Shown piece by piece: positions 41,889-51,409 of a DNA stretch of 64,000 nucleotides; position 1 is the stretch's first letter, and each line of letters opens with the position of its first letter. The notes under the pieces were generated by a model, which saw nothing but the letters and a program-made list of their open reading frames with translations, was not told where the DNA came from and ran no database searches. The translations under genes and the position numbers were made by a program. Location of the stretch: positions 1 to 64,000 of the forward strand of contig NZ_SCVH01000160.1 of NCBI RefSeq assembly GCF_004296935.1, in the 5' to 3' direction. This DNA is from Reyranella sp. Its GTDB lineage: Bacteria; Pseudomonadota; Alphaproteobacteria; Reyranellales; Reyranellaceae.

Positions 41889-42380
41889 CTACTCGACGAC
41901 GATGGTTCCGAACATGCCGGACTGGCGATGGCCGGGGATGAGGCATGAGAAGTCGAACGTACCGGCCTTGGTGAACTGCCAGACGATCTCGGCGGTCTTC
42001 TTGGGCTTCACCCGGCGGGCGTTTGGATCGTCGTGCTCCATGTCGGGGTTCTTCTCCATCTCCTTCATGTGCTTGAGATTGTCCTCGAGCGTCGCCACCA
42101 CGAACTCGTGGTCGACCTCACCGTTGTTGCGAAGCTGAAAGCGCACCTGCTCGCCTTTGCGGATCTTGAGGGTGTCGGGAATGAACAGCATCTTGCCGTC
42201 GGACTCGCGCATCACGATCTGGACGATGCGCGCCGGTTTCTTGGGATCGCCCGGCTTGCCGTAGGCCGTCTCCGCCGGATGATCGTGTCCTTCGCCCGGC
42301 TTGTGGCCCGGAGCGGCAAGGGCACCGGCCGAGAGCAGGCCGACGGCGAGAACAGTTGCGAGCGCGCGTTGCAATATCAT
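41889..42380 (-). CDS. Cupredoxin-domain periplasmic protein
   Basis: A 163-residue exported cupredoxin starting MILQRALATVLAVGLLSAG. The N-terminal region is His-rich (HKPGEGHDHP). The blue-copper ligands are visible: the His of GEVDHEFVVA and, near the C terminus, FSCLIPGHRQSGMFG with Cys-His-Met. It resembles the plastocyanin-like/CopI proteins of copper clusters. It sits immediately after the multicopper oxidase gene (gap 19 bp) and probably shuttles copper or electrons in the periplasm. Confidence 0.88.
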   Translation of the reverse strand: MILQRALATVLAVGLLSAGALAAPGHKPGEGHDHPAETAYGKPGDPKKPARIVQIVMRESDGKMLFIPDTLKIRKGEQVRFQLRNNGEVDHEFVVATLEDNLKHMKEMEKNPDMEHDDPNARRVKPKKTAEIVWQFTKAGTFDFSCLIPGHRQSGMFGTIVVE

Positions 42381-42399
42381 TGGATGCTCCTGTCTAAGG

Positions 42400-43788
42400 T
42401 TACTTGTGACCACTATGTGAGCTTGGCTTGACGACTTTCAGCGCTTCGCCGGGCTTGACGGCCGGCGTAGGCGTGGACGCCCGTGTCGCGGCAGGGGGCG
42501 GGCCGGTCCATTGATAGGCGACGGTGCCCGGCGGGTGCTTGTACCAACCGGGATCCTTGTAGTCGCCCGCCGCCAGGCCTTCGCGCACCTTCACGACCGT
42601 GAACATGCCGCCCATCTCGACCGGCCCGAACTGGGCGAAGCCGGTCATCATCGGCAGCGTGTTGTCGGGCAGCGGCATTTCCATCTCGCCCATGTCGGCC
42701 ATGCCGGCCGAGCCCATCGCCATGTAGTCGGGCACCATGCGGCGCATCTGCCTGGAAAATTCACGTTTGTTGACGCCGATGAAGGTTCGGATGTCGTGGC
42801 CCATCGCGTTCATCGTGTGGTGCGACTTGTGGCAATGCAGCGCCCAGTCGCCCAGCTCGTCGGCCGTGAATTCGTAGGCGCGCATGGCACCGACCGGGAT
42901 GTCTATCGTGACCTCGGGCCAGCGCGCTTCCGGACGTACCCAGCCGCCGTCAGTGCAAGTCACCTCGAAATCGTAGCCGTGCATGTGGATCGGATGGTTG
43001 GTCATGGTGAGATTGCCGACCCGTACCCGCACGCGGTCGCCCTTGGCCACGACCAGCGGATCGATCCCCGGGAACACCCGGGTATTGAAGGTCCACATGT
43101 TGAAGTTCAGCATCTCCGCGACCTTGGGCACGTAATTGCCCGGATCGATGTCGTACGCGGAGAGCAGAAAGACGAAATCGCGGTCGACCCGGTGCAGCTT
43201 GGGGTCACGCGGATGAACCACGAAGAACCCCATCATGCCCATCGCCATCTGCACCATTTCGTCGGCGTGCGGGTGGTACATGAAGGTCCCGCTCTTGCGG
43301 AGCTGGAACTCGTAGACGAAGGTCTGGCCCGGCTTGATGTGCGGCTGGGTGAGGCCGCCGACCCCGTCCATGCCGCAGGGCAGGAGCTGGCCGTGCCAGT
43401 GGACCGTGGTGTGCTCGGGCAGGCGATTGGTGACGAAGATCCGTACCTTGTCGCCTTCCACAGCCTCGATGGTGGGGCCCGGGCTCTGGCCGTTGTAGCC
43501 CCACAGGCGCGCGATCATGCCCGGCGCCATTTCGCGCTCGACCGGTTCGGCCACGAGATGGAACTCCTTCCAGTCGCCATTCTGCCGCCACGGCAGGGTC
43601 CAGCCGTTGAGCGTCACCACCGGCTGATAATCCGGTCCGCTCGTGGGATAGAGCGGCGGCTGCATGGTGTTGGTCGTGGTCGTCGGCGCCTCGGGAATCG
43701 ATTGTGCCTGCACGCGACCGCTGACGGCGGCGGCGCTTAGAAGAGCGAGGCCGGAAGCCCCGACGAGGTCGCGTCTGGAGAGACTCAT
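42400..43788 (-). CDS. Multicopper oxidase (copper resistance type)
   Basis: A 462-residue Tat-exported enzyme (SRRDLVGASGLALLSAAAVSG). All four copper motifs are present in order: TVHWHGQ, MYHPHADE, HPIHMHGYD and HCHKSHHTMNAMG with the T1 Cys. A Met-rich stretch near residue 330-365 (MAMGSAGMADMGEMEMP) resembles the substrate Cu(I)-binding region of CopA and CueO. It should oxidise periplasmic Cu(I) to Cu(II). The His/Lys-rich tail and the small size distinguish it from the larger CopA. Confidence 0.92.
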   Translation of the reverse strand: MSLSRRDLVGASGLALLSAAAVSGRVQAQSIPEAPTTTTNTMQPPLYPTSGPDYQPVVTLNGWTLPWRQNGDWKEFHLVAEPVEREMAPGMIARLWGYNGQSPGPTIEAVEGDKVRIFVTNRLPEHTTVHWHGQLLPCGMDGVGGLTQPHIKPGQTFVYEFQLRKSGTFMYHPHADEMVQMAMGMMGFFVVHPRDPKLHRVDRDFVFLLSAYDIDPGNYVPKVAEMLNFNMWTFNTRVFPGIDPLVVAKGDRVRVRVGNLTMTNHPIHMHGYDFEVTCTDGGWVRPEARWPEVTIDIPVGAMRAYEFTADELGDWALHCHKSHHTMNAMGHDIRTFIGVNKREFSRQMRRMVPDYMAMGSAGMADMGEMEMPLPDNTLPMMTGFAQFGPVEMGGMFTVVKVREGLAAGDYKDPGWYKHPPGTVAYQWTGPPPAATRASTPTPAVKPGEALKVVKPSSHSGHK

Positions 43789-43803
43789 GATGATCTCCTT
43801 GGG

Positions 43804-45240
43804 CTAGAATCCGAGAGGAATGGTTTCGGGCGGGGGCGTCGTGTTGATGACCCCCGACGGCGGGACGGTGCCGCCGACGATGAGGGCCGCCTGGAGATCG
43901 GCGATCGCCAGATGGTGATCGCGCAGGGCATCCAGCGCGGCGACGTTGGCCGAAATGCGCTCGCGCTCCTCGACCAGGAGTTCGAAGACGTCGACCAGCA
44001 TGCCGTTGTAGCGCAGCAGCACTTCCGCCGAGATCTGGCGGCGCAGCGGCAGGATGCGCGTCTGATAGTACCGTGCGATGTCGTAGGTCGCGCGATAGGT
44101 CGTGTATGCCACGCGGGCTTCGGAGCGCGCATTCACGGAACGCTCGGTCAGTCGATTGACCGCCCTCATGTAGATCTCGCGAGCGGTCGTGACTCTCGCT
44201 TCGCCCGTGTCGAAGATCGGAATCACGATGCCCAACTCGAACCCGTAGCGGTTCTTCGACGTCTGCTCGCCGGCATCGTTGGTCTCGACCTCGTTCCTGT
44301 AGCCCAGGGCCAGTTCGAGGAAGGACAGGTAGCGCGTCGCGTCCACGAACCCGACCGACTTGGCCAGGGTGACGATCTCGTAGCGCAGGATGATGAGATC
44401 GACGCGCCGACGCATGGCCTCGACCTCGACATCTGCCAGCGCATCGGGTGCGGCAGGCAGCGCGGGAAGCCGCGCCGGCAGCCTGTAGCCAAGGTCGGTG
44501 CCCCACAGGCCCAGTATCCGGTTGAGCGCTTCACGGGTCCCGGCGACGCTCAGCCGGGCCTGAGCGACCTGGGCGCTCAGATCGGCGTAGAAGACGGAGA
44601 CGCGGGCCTGATCGAGCTTGTTGGCGGCGCCGGTCTCGCCAAGTTGCTTCATCAGGCGGGCAGAAGCATCGGCCGTCTGTCGCGACTGTTCCAGCAACGC
44701 CAGCCGCTGCTGTGCCGCTATGGCGCGCACGTAGGCACGACGCACGTCCACGGTGAGGCTGAGCGTCGTCGCGACGGCCCGATAGCGTGCTTCCTCGAAC
44801 TCGCGCTTGGCGATTTCCGTCCGTCTCGGCAGGGTGGCGAAGGCGAGCAGGTTGCCGACGAGCTGGAAGCCCAATTCCACGAAGCCACCCGTGCCGAAGG
44901 TGCGTCCCACGGTGAGCGCGGGATTGGGGGGCAGACTCGTCTGGACGTATTCCGCTTCGGAGATCCCGAGGTCATTGTACGCGGCCTGCAATCCGCGATT
45001 GTTGAGCAGGGCGATCTGTACGGCCGCGTCTTCATTGAGCGGTTCGGACAGCAAAGCTTGTACTCGCTCGCGCGCCCGTCGCGTTTCCTCGGCCGAGGAA
45101 AGTTTCACGGCATCCTTGCCGATTTCCTGGCGGACGCCATCCGTCACCGGCGCCATGCCGCCGTCGCCGGTGAACTTGGCGCATCCCGCCATCAGTAGAC
45201 CGAGCAGGGCGGCGACAACGATCCTTGATGGCGCCTTCAT
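43804..45240 (-). CDS. TolC/CusC-family outer membrane factor lipoprotein
   Basis: A 478-residue outer membrane efflux protein. The lipobox LLMAGC sits at residues 15-20, so it is probably lipid-anchored. It has two TolC repeats with long helices (e.g. QIALLNNRGLQAAYNDLGISE and EAMRRRVDLIILRYEIVTLAK). No RND pump or membrane-fusion gene (CusA, CusB) is present in the neighbourhood, so it must work with a pump encoded elsewhere or with a different partner. Its ATG overlaps the stop of the small lipoprotein gene. Confidence 0.87.
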   Translation of the reverse strand: MKAPSRIVVAALLGLLMAGCAKFTGDGGMAPVTDGVRQEIGKDAVKLSSAEETRRARERVQALLSEPLNEDAAVQIALLNNRGLQAAYNDLGISEAEYVQTSLPPNPALTVGRTFGTGGFVELGFQLVGNLLAFATLPRRTEIAKREFEEARYRAVATTLSLTVDVRRAYVRAIAAQQRLALLEQSRQTADASARLMKQLGETGAANKLDQARVSVFYADLSAQVAQARLSVAGTREALNRILGLWGTDLGYRLPARLPALPAAPDALADVEVEAMRRRVDLIILRYEIVTLAKSVGFVDATRYLSFLELALGYRNEVETNDAGEQTSKNRYGFELGIVIPIFDTGEARVTTAREIYMRAVNRLTERSVNARSEARVAYTTYRATYDIARYYQTRILPLRRQISAEVLLRYNGMLVDVFELLVEERERISANVAALDALRDHHLAIADLQAALIVGGTVPPSGVINTTPPPETIPLGF

Positions 45241-45473
45241 GGCGACCGTCCGGCGCCGGGCGCCACGCTGTCGTTCAACTCACGCCAAGGCTTGAGCCCG
45301 ACGGGCGTAAACGCGGCGGTGCCGGCCAGTACCGGCTTGTAGGGTGTGGCAGCTGCGGGCGCCTGAGGATCGGCTGGATCGGGTGACGTGGCCTGGGGCA
45401 ACGGCGCCGGACTGCATCCGGCAACCGCTGAGGCCAGCGCCACGACGCCCATGACGGCGCGTCGAAACGACAT
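45237..45473 (-). CDS. Small lipoprotein of the copper cluster
   Basis: A 78-residue protein with signal and lipobox (ALASAVAGC) and a Pro/Ala-rich mature part ending KPWRELNDSVAPGAG. Its stop overlaps the tolC-like ATG, so the two are coupled. Family unknown. Confidence 0.65.
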   Translation of the reverse strand: MSFRRAVMGVVALASAVAGCSPAPLPQATSPDPADPQAPAAATPYKPVLAGTAAFTPVGLKPWRELNDSVAPGAGRSP

Positions 45474-45512
45474 GATGACTCTCCGTGTCTGAAGGGAACC
45501 GTGGACGACGGT

Positions 45513-45863
45513 TCAGACTCGGGGAGGCGGTGGATCCTGGGTGAAGGTGAGGCCGGTAAGGCTGCGCACGGGGGCGGACAGCCAGGCGTGAAGCGGCGCC
45601 GGCGCGACGCCCGCCGATGCCGGGGGCAACACGGCCACCGTGCAAGACATCATCGGACAGCATTGCCCGGCGGCATGCTTGGCCGTGCCCTGCGCCGGGC
45701 AATCTTGCGGCGGCGGTGCGTGATCGGGGCACTCGACCGAGGCCACCTGCGCCCCGTGTGTCATGGACGGCGTCATCGCATGGCTCGCCGCCGCGGCCCC
45801 GAAGGAGGGGACGACGAAGGCCGCCAGGGCGATCAGCCAGACCAGGGTGCGGATGCGTGTCAT
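45513..45863 (-). CDS. Exported Cys/Met/His-containing small protein
   Basis: A 116-residue protein starting [21 protein letters not shown], with a signal peptide. The mature part has [21 protein letters not shown] and several His/Met, an arrangement suggestive of periplasmic metal binding (similar in spirit to DUF2946). It starts 1 bp after the csoR stop, so it is cotranscribed with csoR and the copper genes. Confidence 0.65.
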   Translation of the reverse strand: MTRIRTLVWLIALAAFVVPSFGAAAASHAMTPSMTHGAQVASVECPDHAPPPQDCPAQGTAKHAAGQCCPMMSCTVAVLPPASAGVAPAPLHAWLSAPVRSLTGLTFTQDPPPPRV

Positions 45864-45864
45864 G

Positions 45865-46140
45865 TCAGCGGCGCCGACTATCCAATACTTCGAGCAGTTC
45901 GTCGATCTTCGTCTGGCGGTCGTTTTCGGAGCCGGCATGGAAAGCGTGCGCCACGCAGTGCTGCAGGTGGTCGCTCAGCGTCTCCTGCTCGACCCTGTCG
46001 AGGGCGGCGCGCACCGCGCGGATCTGCGTCAGCACGTCGATGCAGTAGCGATCTTCCTCGATCATGCGCGCCACGCCGCGCACCTGGCCTTCTATGCGGC
46101 TCAGGCGCGCAAGCTGGGATTTCTTGAGTTTCTCGTCCAT
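45865..46140 (-). CDS. csoR: CsoR-type copper-sensing repressor
   Basis: A 91-residue helical DUF156 repressor. The copper-binding set is Cys33, His58 and Cys62, with exactly the spacing of Mycobacterium CsoR (Cys36-His61-Cys65). It opens [20 protein letters not shown], the DNA-contacting helix. Cu(I) binding releases DNA. The operator is the palindrome at 46150-46168 between it and the divergent ATPase, so it should control itself, the copper genes downstream and copA. Confidence 0.93.
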   Translation of the reverse strand: MDEKLKKSQLARLSRIEGQVRGVARMIEEDRYCIDVLTQIRAVRAALDRVEQETLSDHLQHCVAHAFHAGSENDRQTKIDELLEVLDSRRR

Positions 46141-46149
46141 GTCTTGAAC

Positions 46150-46168
46150 TATACCCCCGTAGGGTATA
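46150..46168. promoter_or_regulatory. CsoR operator
   Basis: TATACCC-CCGTA-GGGTATA is a 19-bp palindrome between divergent csoR and the copper ATPase. The CCC...GGG core flanked by TATA is typical of CsoR/RcnR sites. Confidence 0.85.
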
Positions 46169-46179
46169 TATGGCAAGTC

Positions 46180-48528
46180 ATGAAACACGACCATCAGCAC
46201 GACGCCGACTGCCACCACGATCACGCGCCCCCAGACGAGCGCGCCACCGACCCGGTGTGCGGCATGAAGGTGAAGATCGCCGGCGCCAAGAACACGACCG
46301 TGCACAAGGGCCAGACCTATTATTTCTGCAACCCCAAGTGCCTGCAGAAGTTCACGGCCGAGCCGCTGCGCTACCTGAAGCCGGCCGAAGCGGCCCCGGG
46401 GCCGGCCGTTCCAGCGGGCACGATCTACACCTGCCCAATGCATCCCGAGATTCGCCAGGTCGGGCCGGGAAGCTGCCCGATCTGCGGCATGGCGCTGGAG
46501 CCGCTCGAGGTCTCGCTCGACAACGGACCCAACGAGGAACTGGCCGACATGACGCGGCGCCTGTGGATCGGCCTCGTGCTCAGCCTGCCGGTCGTGGCGC
46601 TGGAAATGGGCGGCCACCTGACCAACCTGCACATGCTGCTCGGGGAGAAGACGTCGAACTGGTTGCAGTTCATCCTGGCGACGCCGGTGGTGCTGTGGGG
46701 CGGTTGGCCGTTCTTCGTGCGCGGCTGGCAATCGCTGCTGACGCGCAACCTCAACATGTTCACCCTGATCGCCATGGGCACGGGTGTCGCCTGGCTCTAC
46801 AGCGTCATTGCGGTCATGCTGCCCGGGATCTTCCCGCAGGCGTTCCGCGGCCCCGACGGATCGGTCGCGGTCTATTTCGAGGCGGCGGCGGTCATCACCG
46901 TCCTCGTCCTGCTCGGCCAGGTCCTGGAATTGCGCGCCCGCGAACAGACCTCGGGCGCCATCAAGGCGCTGCTCGACCTGGCGCCCAAGACCGCCCGCCG
47001 GCTGAAAGACGACGGCACCGACGAAGAGGTCTCCCTCGAAGCCATCGCGGTCGGTGATCGTCTGCGGGTCCGGCCCGGCGAGAAGGTCCCGGTCGACGGC
47101 GAGCTGATCGATGGCCGCTCGTCGCTCGACGAATCGATGGTCACCGGCGAATCCATGCCGGTCACCAAGGAGCGCGGCGCCAAGGTGATCGCCGGCACGC
47201 TGAACGCCACCGGCGGCTTCGTCATGCGGGCCGAGAAGGTCGGGCGCGACACCATGCTCGCGCGCATCGTCCAGATGGTGGCCGAGGCGCAGCGTAGCCG
47301 GGCGCCCATCCAGCGGCTGGCCGACCAGGTCGCAGGCTGGTTCGTTCCCGTCGTGATCGCGGTGGCCCTTGTCGCCTTCGCGGCCTGGGCGGTGTTCGGC
47401 CCCGAGCCGCGGCTGGCGTTCGGGCTCGTGGCGGCAGTGACCGTCCTCATCATCGCCTGCCCCTGCGCGCTCGGCCTCGCGACACCCATGTCGATCATGA
47501 TGGGTGTCGGCCGTGGGGCGCAGGCGGGCGTGCTGATCAAGAATGCCGAGGCCCTGGAGCGGATGGAGCGGGTCGACACACTTGTTGTCGACAAGACGGG
47601 GACGCTCACCGAAGGCAAGCCGAAGGTCGTGGCGATCGTTCCGGCGGCAGGCTTCGAGGAGAACGACGTGCTGCGCCTGGCCGCCAGCACTGAGAAGGCG
47701 AGCGAGCATCCGCTGGCGCTGGCGATCGTCGCCGCCGCCCAGGAACGCAAGCTCGCCCTCTCGGAGGTATCGGCCTTCGACTCGCCCACCGGCAAGGGCG
47801 TGCTGGGCACGGTCGACGGCCGCAGGCTGGCGCTGGGCAACGCCCGGTTCCTGGGCGAAACCGGCGTCGACACGGCGGCGCTAGAAGAAGCGGCGGAGCG
47901 TCTGCGCCAGGACGGCGCGACGGCCATCTTCCTCGGCATCGACGGCAAGGCCGCGGCGGTGTTCGCCATCGCCGATCCGGTGAAGGCCACCACGGCGGCG
48001 GCGCTCCAGGCGCTGGCGCAAGACAGGATCCGGGTCGTGATGCTGACCGGCGACAACCGCACGACCGCCGAGGCCGTGGCGCGGCGGCTCGGCATTGCCG
48101 AGGTCGAGGCCGAGGTCCTGCCCGAGGAGAAGAGCGCCGTGGTCGAGAGACTGCGCCGCGAGGGACGGGTCGTGGCCATGGCGGGCGACGGCGTGAACGA
48201 CGCCCCCGCCCTTGCGGCGGCCGAGGTCGGCATCGCCATGGGCACCGGCACGGATGTCGCCATCGAGAGCGCCGGCATCACCCTGCTCAAGGGCGACTTG
48301 ATGGGCATCGTGAAGGCCAAGCGGCTCTCCGAGGCGACCATGAGCAATATCCGCCAGAACCTGTTCTTCGCCTTCGTCTACAACGCCGCTGGCGTTCCCA
48401 TCGCCGCGGGCATCCTCTACCCGACGTTCGGCATCCTGCTGTCACCGATCATCGCGGCGGCGGCCATGGCGTTGAGCTCGGTCAGCGTGATCGCCAATGC
48501 ACTCCGGCTGCGGCGCCTTGAGCTCTAG
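46180..48528 (+). CDS. copA: Copper-translocating P1B-type ATPase
   Basis: A 782-residue inner-membrane Cu(I) exporter starting [15 protein letters not shown], a His-rich N terminus. Next come a YHS domain ([12 protein letters not shown]) and a heavy-metal binding block (YTCPMHPEI...CPICGM). The catalytic core has [19 protein letters not shown] (metal-binding membrane helix), [11 protein letters not shown] (phosphorylated Asp) and [10 protein letters not shown]. It is divergent from csoR with an operator between them. Silver may also be a substrate. The start at 46180 fits the operator-start spacing. Confidence 0.95.
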   Translation: MKHDHQHDADCHHDHAPPDERATDPVCGMKVKIAGAKNTTVHKGQTYYFCNPKCLQKFTAEPLRYLKPAEAAPGPAVPAGTIYTCPMHPEIRQVGPGSCPICGMALEPLEVSLDNGPNEELADMTRRLWIGLVLSLPVVALEMGGHLTNLHMLLGEKTSNWLQFILATPVVLWGGWPFFVRGWQSLLTRNLNMFTLIAMGTGVAWLYSVIAVMLPGIFPQAFRGPDGSVAVYFEAAAVITVLVLLGQVLELRAREQTSGAIKALLDLAPKTARRLKDDGTDEEVSLEAIAVGDRLRVRPGEKVPVDGELIDGRSSLDESMVTGESMPVTKERGAKVIAGTLNATGGFVMRAEKVGRDTMLARIVQMVAEAQRSRAPIQRLADQVAGWFVPVVIAVALVAFAAWAVFGPEPRLAFGLVAAVTVLIIACPCALGLATPMSIMMGVGRGAQAGVLIKNAEALERMERVDTLVVDKTGTLTEGKPKVVAIVPAAGFEENDVLRLAASTEKASEHPLALAIVAAAQERKLALSEVSAFDSPTGKGVLGTVDGRRLALGNARFLGETGVDTAALEEAAERLRQDGATAIFLGIDGKAAAVFAIADPVKATTAAALQALAQDRIRVVMLTGDNRTTAEAVARRLGIAEVEAEVLPEEKSAVVERLRREGRVVAMAGDGVNDAPALAAAEVGIAMGTGTDVAIESAGITLLKGDLMGIVKAKRLSEATMSNIRQNLFFAFVYNAAGVPIAAGILYPTFGILLSPIIAAAAMALSSVSVIANALRLRRLEL

Positions 48529-48610
48529 GGGGCGACCCTGCGACATTTCGGAACGTCCGTGTCGCTTTACCCTTGATCCGCCCCCGGCCGGGGTGAAAAT
48601 TGATCGAGTC

Positions 48611-48958
48611 ATGCTGCTGATCCATCGCTCGCCCCGCGCCGCCAACGCCGTCCGGACCGTCTCTCCCGGCGGCGAGCTGTTCGTCGCGGCGGTGGTGATC
48701 TGCATGATCCTGGCCGCGTTCGGTGACGCCGTCGATCCGGCGTGGATCGGCGAGGCAGGACTGGAAGTCGCCTTGTTCGACCTCGGCGGCGAATTCTCCG
48801 TGCTGGCGATGCGGCACTGGCATCTCCTGCAGCTCCTGCTGGCAGGCGCGGCCCTGGCGGCCGGCATCACCGTGCTGCGCATCGGCAGCACCGTCTTCTA
48901 CAGGGCCCTGCGCCCCGCCCCGCCGGGGGGCGTCGAGAAGGTTCCCATAAAGCTCTGA
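48611..48958 (+). CDS. Small membrane protein, unknown
   Basis: A 115-residue protein with two hydrophobic helices (ELFVAAVVICMILAAFG and LLQLLLAGAALAAGITVLRIG). The start is MLLIHRSPRAANAV, preceded by a weak GATCGAG. I do not recognise the family. It follows the copper ATPase by 82 bp and may belong with it or stand alone. Confidence 0.5.
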   Translation: MLLIHRSPRAANAVRTVSPGGELFVAAVVICMILAAFGDAVDPAWIGEAGLEVALFDLGGEFSVLAMRHWHLLQLLLAGAALAAGITVLRIGSTVFYRALRPAPPGGVEKVPIKL

Positions 48959-49026
48959 CGACAGACTGAAACTGCCACCGGCTCCCTGCTTCATGCCCGG
49001 GGCCGGCGGCTCACGTTCATTTTTCG

Positions 49027-49944
49027 TTGGAGATCGTCGTGGAACTCGAATTCTTTTCAGCCGCATTTCTGTCGGCGCTGTTCGCCATCATCCTGATCGA
49101 CCTGGTGCTGGCGGGCGACAATGCGCTCATCATCGGCCTGGTCGCCCGCAACCTGCCCAAGAACACCCAGAACAAGGTCATCTTCTGGGGCACCTTCGGC
49201 GCCATCGCCATCCGCGCCGCGATGGCCATCCTGGTCGTCTATATCCTGGCCGTTCCCGGCTTCATGCTGGGCGGCGGCCTCGCCCTGGTCTGGATCGCGC
49301 GCAAGCTGCTCACGCCCGAGCCCGACGCCGCGGCCAACCATCTCGCCAAGGCGCCGGCGGCGACCTTCGCCGGCGCGGTCCGCACCATCGTGATCGCCGA
49401 CGCCGTCATGGGTGTCGACAACGTGCTGGCGATCGGCGGCGCGGCCCACGGCAGCATCCTGCTGATCGTGCTCGGCCTCGCCATCAGCGTGCCGATCATC
49501 GTCTGGGGCAGCCAGCTCGTCATCAAGCTGGTCGACCGCTATCCCTCGGTCATCCTGCTGGGCGGCGCGGTGCTGGCCTGGACGGCCTACTCGATGATCG
49601 TGCGCGAACCGCTGCTGGTGGCCTGGTTCGAGGCTCATCCGGCAACCAAGCTGGTGGTGGCGATCCTGATCTTCTCGATCTCGCTCGGCCCCTGGTACAG
49701 CGAGCGGCTGGCGGAGCACATGAAGCCGCTGGTCGTCCTGCTGCCGGCGCTGCTGGTCTGGATGCTGGCCTTCGAGGTCGCGGCCAGCGTCTGGAAGGTG
49801 CAGGTCGACTACCTGCTTGCCAAGGACGAAGGCGAGTACATGCTCGAGGGCCTGCGCTGGCTGGGCTGGCTGCCGCTGGCCGCGCTCTTCCTGTGGGTGC
49901 GCGAGCAACTGGCGGCCCGTACCCGCCGCGCGGCGCGCAGCTGA
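49027..49944 (+). CDS. TerC-family integral membrane protein
   Basis: A 305-residue membrane protein of the TerC/Alx/YjbE group with about eight helices. Its signature is LIDLVLAGDNALIIGLVARNL near residue 25-45 and IVIADAVMGVDNVLAIGG near 118-135; the two Asp-Asn pairs are thought to bind a metal such as manganese. The start is uncertain: TTG at 49027 or GTG at 49039, with the second equally good. Members export Mn2+ or support metallation of exported proteins. The upstream 68 bp has no recognisable yybP-ykoY riboswitch. Confidence 0.88.
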   Translation: MEIVVELEFFSAAFLSALFAIILIDLVLAGDNALIIGLVARNLPKNTQNKVIFWGTFGAIAIRAAMAILVVYILAVPGFMLGGGLALVWIARKLLTPEPDAAANHLAKAPAATFAGAVRTIVIADAVMGVDNVLAIGGAAHGSILLIVLGLAISVPIIVWGSQLVIKLVDRYPSVILLGGAVLAWTAYSMIVREPLLVAWFEAHPATKLVVAILIFSISLGPWYSERLAEHMKPLVVLLPALLVWMLAFEVAASVWKVQVDYLLAKDEGEYMLEGLRWLGWLPLAALFLWVREQLAARTRRAARS

Positions 49945-49999
49945 GACGACCGTCAACGAGCCCGGCGCCGTCTCACCACCGCGCCGGGTACCCCTTCCT

Positions 50000-50920
50000 C
50001 TACTCGGGAATGACGAGGTCGGCGCCGGTCAGCCGGCGATAGGCCTCGAGGTAGCGTTTGCTGGTGGCCTCGACGATCTCCGGCGGCAGCTTGGGCGGTG
50101 GTGCCTCGCCGTTCCATCGCCCGGCATGGCGCTCGACGTCGAGCCAGTCGCGCAGCGGCTGCTTGTCGAAGCTGGGCTGCGGGCGGCCTTCGGCATAGCC
50201 GTCGGCCGGCCAGAAACGCGAGCTGTCCGGGGTCATCACCTCGTCGATCAGTAGGATCTCGCCCGACTTGGTACGGCCGAACTCGAATTTGGTGTCGGCG
50301 ATGATGATGCCCTGCCGGAGCGCGATGTCGCGGCCCCTGGTGTAGACGAGGCGCGTCAGCCGCTCGAGTTCAGCCGTCGCCTCGGCGCCCAGCGCCTTCT
50401 TCATCTCTGCGATGGTGATGTTCTCGTCATGGCCGCTCTCGGCCTTGGTCGCCGGGCTGAAGATCGGCGGGTCGAGCCGGCCGCTCTCCTTGAGGCCTGC
50501 CGGCAAGGCCTCGCCGGCCAGCGTGCCGGTCTTGGCATACTCCCGCCACGCCGAGCCGGTGATATAGCCACGCACGACGCACTCGATCGGGAACACCGTG
50601 CCGCGCCGGCACAGCATCGCCCGCCCCGCGATTTCCGCGCGATGCGGCTTGAGCGCCGGCACGGCGGCCCCAATCTCGCCGGCATCGGCCGAGATCATGT
50701 GGTGCTTCACCACGTCGCCCAGCTGGCGGAACCACCAGGCGCTCACCTGGGTCAGCACCGCGCCCTTCTTGGGGATGGGCTCGGCCATCACCACGTCGTA
50801 GGCACTGACGCGATCGGTCGCCACCAGCAGCAGCCGGTCGGCATCGACCGCATAGACATCGCGCACCTTGCCCCGGGCGATCCGCTCCAGGGGCAGATCG
50901 CTGGTCGTCATCGCCACCAT
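50000..50920 (-). CDS. purC: Phosphoribosylaminoimidazole-succinocarboxamide synthase
   Basis: A 306-residue SAICAR synthetase of the longer bacterial/eukaryotic form. It has [21 protein letters not shown] at the start, [14 protein letters not shown] in the middle and [21 protein letters not shown] near residue 205-230, all family hallmarks. It joins CAIR with aspartate in purine synthesis. Two close ATGs exist (50920 and 50911). The gene follows a CMD-like gene by 5 bp, an unusual partner for purC. Confidence 0.93.
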   Translation of the reverse strand: MVAMTTSDLPLERIARGKVRDVYAVDADRLLLVATDRVSAYDVVMAEPIPKKGAVLTQVSAWWFRQLGDVVKHHMISADAGEIGAAVPALKPHRAEIAGRAMLCRRGTVFPIECVVRGYITGSAWREYAKTGTLAGEALPAGLKESGRLDPPIFSPATKAESGHDENITIAEMKKALGAEATAELERLTRLVYTRGRDIALRQGIIIADTKFEFGRTKSGEILLIDEVMTPDSSRFWPADGYAEGRPQPSFDKQPLRDWLDVERHAGRWNGEAPPPKLPPEIVEATSKRYLEAYRRLTGADLVIPE

Positions 50921-50925
50921 GTCGG

Positions 50926-51318
50926 TCAGCCTTCCTTGCGCATCTCTTCGAATACTTCCTTGGCCACCAGCAACCCCTCACGCACCGAGGGCAGGCCGAT
51001 ATAGCCGCTAAGGTGCAGCAGCGCCTCGCTGAGTTCGTCCTCGGTCCAGCCCTGGTTGCGCGCCATGCGGAGATGAATGGCGAGCTCCGGCCAGCGTGCC
51101 TGCGACGTGTCGGAGATGCAGCAGATCAGCGCCCGCGTCTTCATGTCGAGGCCAGGCCGCGTCCACAGCATGCCGAACACGGCTTCGCGGGAGTAGTCGC
51201 CGAACTTCTTCATGATCGGGTCGTCGTAGACCGTCTTGTTCATCTTGTCGGCGTAGGCAGCGCCCATCAGCTTGGCTCGGATCTCGGTGCCCTTCTTGTA
51301 GTTCTCACTCTCGGCCAT
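50926..51318 (-). CDS. Carboxymuconolactone decarboxylase-like protein
   Basis: A 130-residue helical protein of the CMD family (4-carboxymuconolactone decarboxylase, PcaC-like), seen in [20 protein letters not shown] and [21 protein letters not shown]. It carries a CC pair rather than CxxC, so peroxidatic AhpD-type activity is doubtful. It precedes purC by 5 bp in the same direction. Role unknown; beta-ketoadipate genes are not nearby. Confidence 0.85.
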   Translation of the reverse strand: MAESENYKKGTEIRAKLMGAAYADKMNKTVYDDPIMKKFGDYSREAVFGMLWTRPGLDMKTRALICCISDTSQARWPELAIHLRMARNQGWTEDELSEALLHLSGYIGLPSVREGLLVAKEVFEEMRKEG

Positions 51319-51409
51319 TTTCTTCCTCCGTCGACATTTCCGGCTGCAGCCTCGGGGAAATCACGCGTAGGATCAATCGCCTGTACGGGGGGAGTGGACG
51401 AATACCAGC

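Noticed and set aside
48959-49026. Possible yybP-ykoY manganese riboswitch before the TerC gene
   Set aside because: The short leader has a GC hairpin but none of the conserved loop sequences of that riboswitch.
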